Source of the DNA: Incurvaria masculella
Lineage: Eukaryota; Arthropoda; Insecta; Lepidoptera; Incurvariidae
Assembly (NCBI GenBank): GCA_946894095.1
Contig: OX335641.1
Span: 8,140,501-8,204,500, forward strand
Length of the DNA stretch: 64,000 bases
Reading direction: 5' to 3'
Shown here: one piece after another, positions 54,851 to 64,000 of the stretch
How positions within the stretch are numbered: the first letter of the stretch is position 1
Layout of the letters: each line of letters begins with the position of its first letter
Notes under the pieces: model-generated
Databases searched by the model: none
What the model saw: the letters and a program-made list of their open reading frames with translations, nothing else
Told to the model about the DNA's origin: nothing
Translations under genes and position numbers: made by a program

Positions 54851-56129
54851 TTCCTAAATCATTATAGCCTATAAGATTGTAAGATAGTGTACATTGTCAT
54901 ATATTTTAAAAAAATGCGCATTATACGTTTCATGTAATAGGAGAAATGTATTAGAATTACAATTTTCGAACTCGGATCACCAAAAAGGCATAACTAACTG
55001 GGAGATCACAGGCAATGTTAAACAAGTCGGGCAAAATACAAAGTCACATTAGTACAACGCCAGAAACTAAAATTAAGCACTTTGTAAGTGAGACAATATC
55101 TGTTGGGAGTCTAATTTGAAATTCAAATATATTTCAGCGTGAAAATTGTCGCATCCGTAGCCAACGTTCGTTGTCTTCGTGAGCTGGAGAATTCTTGAAG
55201 ATTTTTACGCAAGGGAAGTGTCTCATTTTCTTATATTAGAATCGGCATATGCCATGTCCATATATTTACCATGTGGAGGCCCACAGTAAGGTATGCGGCG
55301 AGAAAACTCAACATAAAATTTATGAAATGGCTAGTCACAGTAAATGGCGGTACAAGTTAGCACTGTTAAAATTTATTTTGAAAAATTAATTATGGATTCA
55401 TAAAATACAAGTCCGAGTGCAATGTGCTGTCTATGGATGACGAGATTACAATACAAAACAATATGCGGTGAAATCCTATGTTAATCCCCAGCTACCCAAC
55501 GATGACTGTAATCATGAAAAATATTTGTGGAAGGGTTTATATTTCAGCTGTTGATCTATTAATACAAAAAATATATACACTAAGGCAATGCTGCAAGAAT
55601 ACTCTATTCAAAAGAAAACTATTTCCTTACATTTGGCATCTGGCTTCTATCAGCCAGTGTCGCCTGCACCAATTACCAAGGATCGAAACTGTTTGCGACC
55701 CAAACAGAAGCTCAACGGGTAATAAATAGAGCTGAATTTTGCATACGAAGACATTGGAAATAAGATGCAGGTTTAAAGGGAAATTAAGATCGTCCCCGAT
55801 CCTTTGTTCTTGCATAAAATAAACAAGTAAATTATTTTCAAAATAAAGTAAGGAATATTTAAATGAAAGTTATTTTAGACAGAAAAGCAACAAGTATTCT
55901 TGTATCTTACTACCTACTATTTTAATAGGTACGCATGCATTAGTAGTATTAATAACACGGAATATGATTTCCGAAATTTTATCCTTATTCTGATATTTTT
56001 GTACACTATTTAGACTTCAATAAATAAACCAACCCAATGCAAAATATGATTGACGTTTTTCTGCCATATAAGTTAACAACAGCGTTACCTACCGGGTCTA
56101 ATAATAGCTAAGAACTATCCAGGTGACAT
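54851..56129. other. Gene-free stretch
   Basis: No recognised element. Short frames at 55478 and 55627 (reversed) have no motif. Confidence 0.3.
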
Positions 56130-56315
56130 CATTTTGGTTAATACCATCGCATTGAATGAACGATGGTTGAGTGCCAATGAAAACTATCCGTGTTTTCCAT
56201 CCAGTTCAATGTAGCTGAGCAATATAAGGAAGGTCCTGGCATGACAACTAGTTCCCATGTGGTGTGTTAGGCTAGTTCGGTATTAGCCATCCATGTCCAG
56301 TTACATAAACAAATA
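56130..56315 (+). mobile_element. 5S-headed SINE, body and tail
   Basis: ACCATCGCATTGAATGAACG, CATCCAGTTCAATGTAGCTG, GGAAGGTCCTGGCATGACAA and the end CCATCCATGTCCAGTTACAT. One of the better preserved copies, lacking the head. Confidence 0.8.
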
Positions 56316-56865
56316 TATCGGTCAAACATTTTAGGAGGAAAAGAATTACGAACGTACGCACAGCGGAACTCAATATATTCTTTTTAAATTGATATTATGT
56401 TTAGTACTAATGAAGTGCTTCGATTTTTTTCGACATCTATTTCATTTTTATACTGATGTCAAATGCCATTGTGGTACGAGCGTACGAAAGAATGGCAACT
56501 GACCACAGATTCACGATAAATTAAAGCAAATTTTTGTTTATACTGATAAAGTGCATAGTTAGTTTTATTATTTACAATTCAATGTAATTAAGGATTGACA
56601 TGAATTTCGTATTATATTTCAGACATCGTTCATGTATAAAAGCATGGTCACCCATTAGCACTATAACTTGTGTTTATTGCTCAGCCCATCCTTGGGGCAA
56701 GCATTGCAAGAATTGCAGTATGACTATTTCAACCATATTTCATGCAATAACTTTTTTTTTATTGCATAACCACCTCTTGCAACTAGCACGTCTTGAGATT
56801 GTTTTTTGCATTGAATCGTTCGGACTTAGAATGTAAGCACAGCGCGCTATGCTAGGTCTATGGTT

Positions 56866-57036
56866 TTTTATGTGACTGTTCATGGATAACTAATATCCCA
56901 CCTATGTACTGTCATGATGTTCGGCAATCACACCTCCTGGGATCTAGGTGCCATGCCAGGACCTTTCTTATTTTGCACAGCTACATTGAAATGGATGGTA
57001 ATCACGGACAATTTTTATAGCCGTTTTCACCATTGT
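56866..57036 (-). mobile_element. 5S-headed SINE, first part (interrupted)
   Basis: TTTTTATGTGACTGTTCATG through GGTGCCATGCCAGGACCTTT to ATAGCCGTTTTCACCATTGTT, where it stops. The family resumes at 58495. Confidence 0.8.
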
Positions 57037-57190
57037 TAATAATAATAATAATAATAAAATTCTTTATTGTACACCATTATAAAACAGTTTACAAAAGGCG
57101 GGCCTAATGCCAAAAGGCATTCTCTTCCTACCTACCCTTGGGATGTAGGAAAGGTGCAAGGCGGCAGACAAAAAAGGATAAAAGAAGTAA
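57037..57190 (-). mobile_element. LINE 3' end with (TTA)n tail, inserted in the SINE
   Basis: AATAATAATAATAATAATAA then AATTCTTTATTGTACACC, CGGGCCTAATGCCAAAAGGC and ATTCTCTTCCT. Reversed, it resembles the 3' UTR at 26850-26930 (GAATGCC...GGCATTA...CCGCCTTTT...AATAAAGAATTTT). Only the last 150 bp of the LINE is present. Confidence 0.7.
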
Positions 57191-57220
57191 GTTTTTTTAT
57201 CAATAAAGATATATATCTAA

Positions 57221-58356
57221 TCTAATAAATATTATAAAGGGGAAAGTTTGTAATAATGGATGGATGGATGGATGGATGGATGGATGGATGTTTGTTACTC
57301 TTTCACGTAAAAACTACTCAATGGATTCTAATGAAACTTTACAATAATATAGCTTATACATCAGAATAACACATAGGCTACAATTTATGTGCCCATGGGC
57401 TTTAGAACTTTCACGGGGCTGCGAAAACGATGCCGGTAGCGCTACTTCACACTAGGGGGAGAGGAGCCGGGGGCGGTGGCGGGGAGCGGCGGCGGGGGGA
57501 GGGCAGACGTCGTGACTGTTTGGTGTCCGTTTGGCGAATTTTCAAGGCACTAGCGATTTGTAAAACTTAGTACATGTACATTTAACTACCCGGGAATTAG
57601 GATTGGCTAAATATAATTCAGTTCCGCTTACGCTAAGATGGGGCTGTCATACAAACTGCAATGCTATGCACGGCTCGGCTTTGCGGCGGCAGCGCTTACT
57701 TTTACTGTAGTACGGCTTGGTATTTCCTGCAACTTTAGGACTACTTGGCATCACGCTAAATCGTCGGAGGAGCGACCAACAGAATAAAATCCTTGAGAAC
57801 AAATTACTCGATTTAGATGTGCATTGTATCTACGTCTAGCCTGATTCTACTAAAAACTTATAGATTACATAATATAACGCTTCATTACCAGAAGGGTAAG
57901 TAGTGAGTCTTAAAGTCTTATAACATGCGAACCACTTACCTGATTTATATGCGTATTTTATCAATGTATAGCATCTCTGGGAGCAGTCAGGTTCGAGATG
58001 GGCTACTGTTTTCGATGTTGAGGCTGGCTGTGGGTTGGAGTCCACGCAAAACTTACCTACGTTACACGTTACTTACTAGGTAAGCAATGTAGCAGTGAAA
58101 GTGCAGAAAGGTTCTCGCGGCAAATGTTTTTTTTTTAAATAGCCACCAAACGTCAACGAAGCTCTAAATGGGAATTATTAGATGTTTCTCATTAAATCAT
58201 GCTATTTCGGCTCGAACGATCTTGATTAAATTTGGTACATGGATACATTGTCCTGGACCAGTTTGACCCTATTTTGGACCAGTCATGTGGGCTACTTTTT
58301 ATCCATGAGATAATTTAGCCGACACTAACCCGAGCGGAGCCGGGTACCGCAGCTAG
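57221..58356 (+). mobile_element. Non-autonomous Helitron, copy 2 (1136 bp)
   Basis: Starts TCTAATAAATATTATAAAGG after an A and ends CGCAGCTAG before a T, with the same CCCGAGCGGAGCCGGG hairpin as copy 1. It has a (GGAT)8 run at 57259, a G-rich stretch near 57470, and 57985-58060, which resembles the 5S-SINE head (GAGATGGGCTACTG...GAGGCTGGCTGTGGGTTGGA). Sequence is very close to copy 1 outside the extra 390 bp of that copy. Confidence 0.87.
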
Positions 58357-58494
58357 TATATATATATACTTAACAAGAATAAATATACTTACATTCTAAT
58401 ACTAATACATACAGATACATATAATACATAGCTTATAATATATATTTAATTTAAATATATACCAATATTTGTGTATATACATTTATTCTTCATT

Positions 58495-58625
58495 TATTGT
58501 TCATGTGCGATGGTATGGTACCCGGGCGGGATTCACACTACGACCTGGTAAGTAAGGAACCTACAGTTAAACGTGGACTCCGAATCACGAAGGATGAATC
58601 CCTTATTTGGCTCTTACGACATGTA
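58495..58625 (-). mobile_element. 5S-headed SINE, second part of the interrupted copy
   Basis: TGCGATGGTATGGTACCCGG, GTAAGTAAGGAACCTACAG and AACGTGGACTCCGAATCACG continue the family from the point reached at 57036, about 1.46 kb away. Confidence 0.75.
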
Positions 58626-58899
58626 CTGGAAAAATGCAGTTGGTCGAATTGTTTTCGCTTTACGTGCCGGAACCCATTGAATGCTATATTTTTTTAAACA
58701 TGCACCGATGAGACTCACCACCTGCAAACAATACAGAAGCAATATATCCCGCTCTCGAAATCGAACCAAAATATGGTTCCAAAAGCAACTTTTGTTTGCT
58801 AGTTAATAGATATAAATACTGTAATTACAAGTGATAAGATATACTACTTTAGTGCACAAATTTGGCGGAATTGTTTATACACGGATATACAGTACCCGA
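58626..58899. other. Gene-free stretch
   Basis: No recognised element or coding frame. Confidence 0.3.
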
Positions 58900-59216
58900 A
58901 GTCCCAGTTGTCACCTAAATTGGCGTTTACGGCAAACCGATCGACCGGCGTTTTCAATTGTATGGAGAAATTGAAGAGCGCGCGCAGTGGGCGTTAAGCG
59001 AACTAACATTTGCGAGTCCGAGTTTGATTTGACAGCTTACTCAACGTTGCCGTAACTACGCCGACGTTGCCGTTTACGTCAACTCTGCGTTTTCATACAA
59101 ATCCGAAGTCCGAGTTTGACTTTGACAGCTTAAAGAAGTAAAAGTATGTATGGAGTTTGACGTTTTTACGGAACTTCGAAGTTACGTAAACGCCAATTTA
59201 GGTGAGAACTGAGACT
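58900..59216. mobile_element. Foldback MITE, 317 bp
   Basis: AGTCCCAGTTGTCACCTAAA and TTGGCGTTTACG at the left mirror the right end (reversed AGTCTCAGTTCTCACCTAAA, TTGGCGTTTACG). Inside, GAGTTTGA(T/C)TTTGACAGCTTA occurs twice. No clear target duplication. Confidence 0.8.
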
Positions 59217-61257
59217 ACCGGCTCTGGATAAAGTATGTTTCCGTAGCGAGCCAGCGTGCAAAATCATGTCAGTATTAACATGTTTTATGTTACGCTCGTG
59301 CAGACACAGTAAGAAGCGTCTATACCTCTTTAAACCGCCTTGGTATGGAAGATAGCCATCCATATATCTAGCAACGTAAAAAAGAACTCCATATTTGCGC
59401 AAAATACGATAAATATAAGTTAAATTACTTCATTATTACAAGCTTGTTATACTTTCTGTGGAACTTTCAGTGTTAGCTCGTATTTATGTATGAATCATAT
59501 CTTGCAACTGAATTTGGTCCCGTTTATACTCAACCGATTTAGCTGAAAATTTTCATACGCGTTTAGTTGGGATGGCCATTCATGGTTAGCTAAGTCAGGT
59601 CATTTTAAATCCAATAAGGCGGACTTGCAAAGATGGCGGACCAGTAATTTTAATATATGTAATAATAGTAACACATCAGTTTCATAGCATAGCGATTTTT
59701 GTAGTGCGAAGAATCGCACAGATTCCCCAGGCACCTCCTGACCTACATACAACCCCTCGCTCATCAGGTCCTCGGCAGGATTCCGTGAATTATTAACCGT
59801 ACGCATTTACCCGCCCTTGCCTGCTGTGCTGCGCTTAGGGCGTGCAAGGGGAGTGCATCTTGCGAGCTCTTTAGGGAGAGGTACAGTTCGTTTTTGAGTT
59901 GATTTGGAAGTTTCCTTGGTTTTATAAGCAAATCAGTATTATAGACTAGATTAATTTGACGTACACTTTGTCGAGCCTCCTTCACATACTTGCACGCTAT
60001 TTACTCGCAAGTTGAAAATCTCTTTTTAACAATACTTGCATGTCAAAAGTAATCATCAAAAATTTCACGTTCCTTAATTAAAGCTGTTTGCCGCCAAGCC
60101 AAATAAATTAAAAGGTTTTAAATAAATCTCTTAATGTTCTCCTTTTGGAAATGACTTTTGAACCTACATTTGAAAATTTTTCATTTTAAAATTGAATATC
60201 ACGCAATATTTCCATTAAAAAATACTTTGGGAAATCGTTGATATAAATACTAATAAAAATATGAATTAATTCTGCAAAGGTAATTTTGAATACGCTCGGA
60301 TGATGGTAACATAGTTGACGAATTTTTTAAAGCTAGAACCTTTTTGGTTTTTGTGTCTGCAATAATAAGAAGAGTTTAATTAAATAAATATATTCATAAC
60401 TATAATACAATAATTATGTATTTTTTATTGATAAATATTTGAGATAACGGTAGACTTACAAAGTAAAACCGACTACACGCTCGCAATTTTCCTTATCGCA
60501 AGTAACTAAAAGTGCAGTTCCTATCTCCATCACTATAATTATCATATATCTAGTGTCCTATAGTGACACCGGAATATTGGAACTCTCTTCGGATAACATA
60601 AACTTATTTAAAATTCACATTTATTATGATGTAAACACATGTTTTAAAACATGTTAAAGATTATTTATATAAATCCATTTTGAAACGTAAATGCTATATT
60701 TTATAAACAATTGGTCAGACATTAACAACGTAAAATAATAATAAACAAAACATGACATAATCGAGAAAGCATACGATTATTTTGTTTTTGTCTGTCTTTC
60801 AATTCTACCGGTCTAGTCTTATCTTAAAATGTTGCCAGAAACCAAAACGCTGCCTCCCTTCCTTTGTAATAAGGTTATTTCCCTCCAAAATCTCTTTCAT
60901 TATCGACGTTACTTCTTTCTTTGCAATGATGCGTACTTTGTAGCCAAAAACTCGGCCGATATCGACCGAACGAAAGACAAAGAGTTAAACAAGTTTTAGC
61001 ATCTAAAACAAATTGATTCAAGTTTGTCTCGATACATAAAATTCAACTATGACCACTTTATGCATGATAATTGTAATTTTTTTGCTATTATGGACCAAAC
61101 AACGATAAACCAACCAAGGTCTATCATAAAAAAAAATAACGTTTTTTTTTTGTCTTTAATCCCTTTATTCTGTTGATAACTAAAATTATAAGAGAAACGG
61201 TAACCTCCTAGTCATTTAATCCAGTTTATGAAACTTTATTTTGCGAATTTTTCTTCG
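59217..61257. other. Gene-free stretch
   Basis: 59600-59985 (reversed) holds two overlapping frames rich in charged residues (MKEARQSVRQINLVYNTD...) that I could not assign; GC content is higher there, and it may be an old transposon. The rest is AT-rich and empty. Confidence 0.3.
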
Positions 61258-61261
61258 TTAA

Positions 61262-61622
61262 GGCTGTTCCGACCCATATAAAGTTGTTTGCACACATAAA
61301 GCAAAAAGTATTGCACTTTAAGCCACGATTAATAATAAAAGTTTAATATAGTCATATTACTTGCAGCGAAAACAATTTCACAATTTCAGGATTATTGGTT
61401 TTGTTACAATTTATTTAAATACGATTTTTATTTAACAGCGCCATCTAACGGTGTGAAACTTCTAATCGGCAATTACAACGAAACCATTAAACCTGAAAAT
61501 GTGAATATGTTTTCGCTGCATCTACTATGGCTATATTTATTATTTTTGACGAATTCGTGCCTTAAAGTGCAATAATTTTTGCGTTCTGTGTAAAAAAAAA
61601 CATTGTATGGGTCGGAACATCC
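61262..61622. mobile_element. TTAA-flanked MITE, 361 bp
   Basis: TTAA at 61258-61261 and 61623-61626 flank inverted ends GGCTGTTCCGACCCATA and, reversed, GGATGTTCCGACCCATA. The mirror goes on through GTTTxxACACA, GCAAAAA and TATTGCACTTTAAG, about 70 bp in all. A TTAA target is the piggyBac habit. No transposase inside. Confidence 0.8.
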
Positions 61623-62289
61623 TTAAGTGACAGGAGACAAATTCATTGATATATCTAAAAAACCTGAAAATTGGTGCTCGTCTGCCTTCGTTTTTACAAT
61701 TTAGTTTGACGGGTATTTTTCAACCTTGTTTCTTGAATTTTTTACTCTACTCATTGGCATTTGTCGGTATACTCGAAACATAAAGTAGTAAAAAAATCCA
61801 ACGTAGGTTCATGACTTAGTAGGTAATGCCAAACCGTAGCAAGCTAAAACGTAACGTCGAATTTGAATAACTGTATATATCAATATTTTCTGCAGCGAAC
61901 TATGCGAAGTATTACGTCATAAGTACTGCCTCGGATGGATTTTAATCCACGTCGATGAGTATGATGAATAATTGCCGGGAGAGGGGATGGAATCAAAGGT
62001 GGGAGATGGAGGGGGAATATAGGTCGATGCACTCGCCTTTTGTCATGCACTGCGGCAGTTATATAGCTTTTGCTCGGAGAGGTTTATGAACATATAAAAG
62101 TAAACGATGTTCGGCAATTATTCATAAGGCTTTTCACTAGATATATTTCACTAGATAATTGCATTGATGTTATCTCTTTCTAAACCTATATGTTGTCATG
62201 TTTACTTTAATCTTTTTGTCAATAAAATATACTGAATACTGAATACTGAATGAACACAACATCTTTCTGTCGGATCGATTCGAAAAAGA

Positions 62290-62587
62290 GCGGCCAAGTG
62301 CGAGTCGGACTCGCACACAAAGGGACAGAACCTTCGTACAAGATTTAACACAACAAAATGCGCGTTTTTTGTATGGGTCCCGCCTTTAATAATTATTTTT
62401 TTTTTATTTTGCCTATTTGTTGTTATAGCGGCAAAATAAATGCACCCTCTGTGAAAATTTCAGCTGCCTAGCTATTACAGTTCATGAGATACAGCCCTGT
62501 GACAGACGGACGGACGAACGGACGAACAGACAGCGGAGGCTTAGTAATAGGGTTCCGTTTTCACCCTTTGGGTATGGAACCCTAAAA
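62290..62587 (+). mobile_element. GGAC-microsatellite repeat family, near full-length copy
   Basis: Starts GCGGCCAAGTGCGAGTCGGA and ends GGGTATGGAACCCTAAAAA. The GGAC run is short (62506-62528). Confidence 0.85.
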
Positions 62588-62706
62588 ACAATATAGTGGA
62601 TATTTTCAATATCCCTAAAAACACTTTTTTATAAAAATAATATACTTAAGCTAACATCAATTACTGAAGAGAAAACACCTCTGTCCGACATTACATAAGT
62701 ACTGGG

Positions 62707-62823
62707 CGTGTATTCTTGGCGTTCAGTCAGTGCGGATTCAGTAGAGTTAACAGTAATGTCAAAGTATATTCTTCTTCTGTTAACTCTACTGAATCCGCAA
62801 TGACTGAATGCCAAGAATACACG
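62707..62823. mobile_element. Palindromic MITE, 117 bp, complete copy
   Basis: CGTGTATTCTTGGCGTTCAG and GCGGATTCAGTAGAGTTAAC (left arm), spacer TAATGTCAAAGTATATTCTT, then GTTAACTCTACTGAATCCGC and CTGAATGCCAAGAATACACG. Arms of about 47 bp differ at only two or three positions. Other copies: 12994 and 17438. Confidence 0.9.
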
Positions 62824-64000
62824 TCCAGACCGCAGAGGAACCGTAGTGCATCACACCAACAGAACTTCACAGGCTCGTGAAGTGCAAGTAAAGAGCCTCC
62901 TGCCCTACATTCACAATGGGGAGTAAAAATAAAAAGTTTTAATACATTAGATCCCCGCTGCGGAGGGATTCTGCGTCTAGTGCATCGCATCGCCCTTTGC
63001 GCCATTAGCAAACATGCAACGACTGGTATGGGCGTATTCTTCTGAGGAGGGTTGTCCCTAGAATAAGACGTAGACAAGCCTTAGAAGGTCAGATATGACC
63101 AAAGTTATTAATTTTATGTATGTAAAGCGATTTTTCAAAAGGAACGTATAGTATATATGGAATAAAAATTGTTTTCTTAGATTCATACAAAAAGTGTTGT
63201 GAAAATATAAACTGCAATGGTTGAATATTATTAAGAGCGTGATAACACCTGATTGAATTCAGTTCCATAAGGCCATATTTTATAATTTCTAAAAATACCC
63301 ACTACTTATTTTGGAATAAAAAACATTTAAGCTGCATTGATGGCGGCCTAGCTATATTTGAAACATATAACGGTAAATAATGGCTTATATTTTGTTTTCA
63401 AACTTTTTTTATACAAATTATTATTACAAACCACCAGCGACTTATAATCTTTGAATTAAATCTATAGATATTTACTTTTGGATGATTTAAATTCGTCGTG
63501 GTTATAAATATATTAAATGTTGTATTACTTACATCCTTATCAAACTGAAAGCAATCGGATCTTATTTCGCCCTTAATATGAAAAAAAGGGTCGAAAAAAG
63601 GGCAATCTGACTCCCTTATGGATGGTGCTTTCTAATCACCTACGTGCTAGTGTAGGAGTCAAGGGGTTTAAGAGTTGTGCTTAGTTGTAGACGTTTACAC
63701 GAGCATACCATTATATATAGGATGAGAAGTGCTTTCCTCCACCCTGTGTAGTGCTCCTGTGCCTTAGGCTAAAGGAAAAATACAATACTTTAACTGCTTT
63801 ACTATCACTTGAGATAGGGGTGTATCCACTAAATTCAGAGGTGTGTGAGACGCCTGGCAAGCCACGGAGAATATTTGTCACAAATCTACTGGAAGGAAAT
63901 GTTTCACAAACTTGCCTGTAGCACCTGGCTTTTGGGGTACATACTCCTAAGAAGCCATGCTCGTTTCAGACGAGGCTGCTGTATCACAAACTAGTCAGAA
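62824..64000. other. Gene-free stretch to the window end
   Basis: 62825-63070 is GC-richer with a minus-strand frame lacking recognised motifs. 63590-63680 (GGGCAATCTGACTCCC...) likewise. No element ends identified. Confidence 0.3.

Overview
The window is an AT-rich, gene-poor stretch of insect nuclear DNA, almost certainly from a moth or butterfly. The reasons are the element families present: two Helitrons ending in CTAG just after a CCCG...CGGG hairpin, a six-copy repeat opening with GGCCAAGTGCGAGTCGG and carrying a (GGAC)n run, CCHC/APE/RNase H LINEs, a (TTAGG)-type telomere repeat, and a gustatory receptor of insect 7tm_7 type. No bacterial-style operon, rRNA gene, functional tRNA gene or CRISPR array was seen. 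The species cannot be named from the sequence alone.

The one convincing host gene is a four-exon gustatory receptor (GR) on the minus strand, 49913 down to 44245. Its exons were joined by splice signals and matching intron phases (0, 0, 1) into a 412-codon open frame. Intron 1 holds a SINE. Intron 3 holds an old LINE fragment that was itself split by a 694-bp element with 8-bp target duplications. Just past the last exon lies a decayed tandem copy of that exon's start.

Layout: 1-4747 is the 3' three quarters of an autonomous Helitron (DUF6570-like region, cysteine-peptidase-like region, Rep HUH/Y2, PIF1-type helicase), broken by two frameshifts and a stop. 4795-7000 holds degenerate repeats, a small inverted second copy of the helicase and two copies of the GGAC repeat. 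7175-13500 holds LINE remnants, 5S-rRNA-headed SINEs and a GC-rich 72-bp minisatellite at 9326-9884. 14841-17510 is a cluster of inverted-repeat elements, including a PIF/Harbinger-like MITE. 17575-19099 is a non-autonomous Helitron. 19597-24794 is a complete LINE with a 13-bp poly(A) and a 14-bp target-site duplication; its ORF1 and ORF2 overlap as TAATG and ORF2 has one internal stop. 26060-43240 is a scatter of LINE, SINE, mariner and Helitron remnants, with an almost perfect 304-bp tandem duplication at 30070. 44105-49913 is the GR locus. 49980-56120 is largely featureless. 56130-58625 is a three-level nest (SINE, LINE tail, Helitron). 58900-62823 carries three more inverted-repeat elements.

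The most interesting signals are: the SINE family whose head resembles the internal promoter region of 5S rRNA, with about fourteen copies or fragments and a piece carried inside both Helitrons; the peptidase-like region in the autonomous Helitron; the nearly intact LINE; and the minisatellite whose 72-bp period keeps long frames open on both strands.
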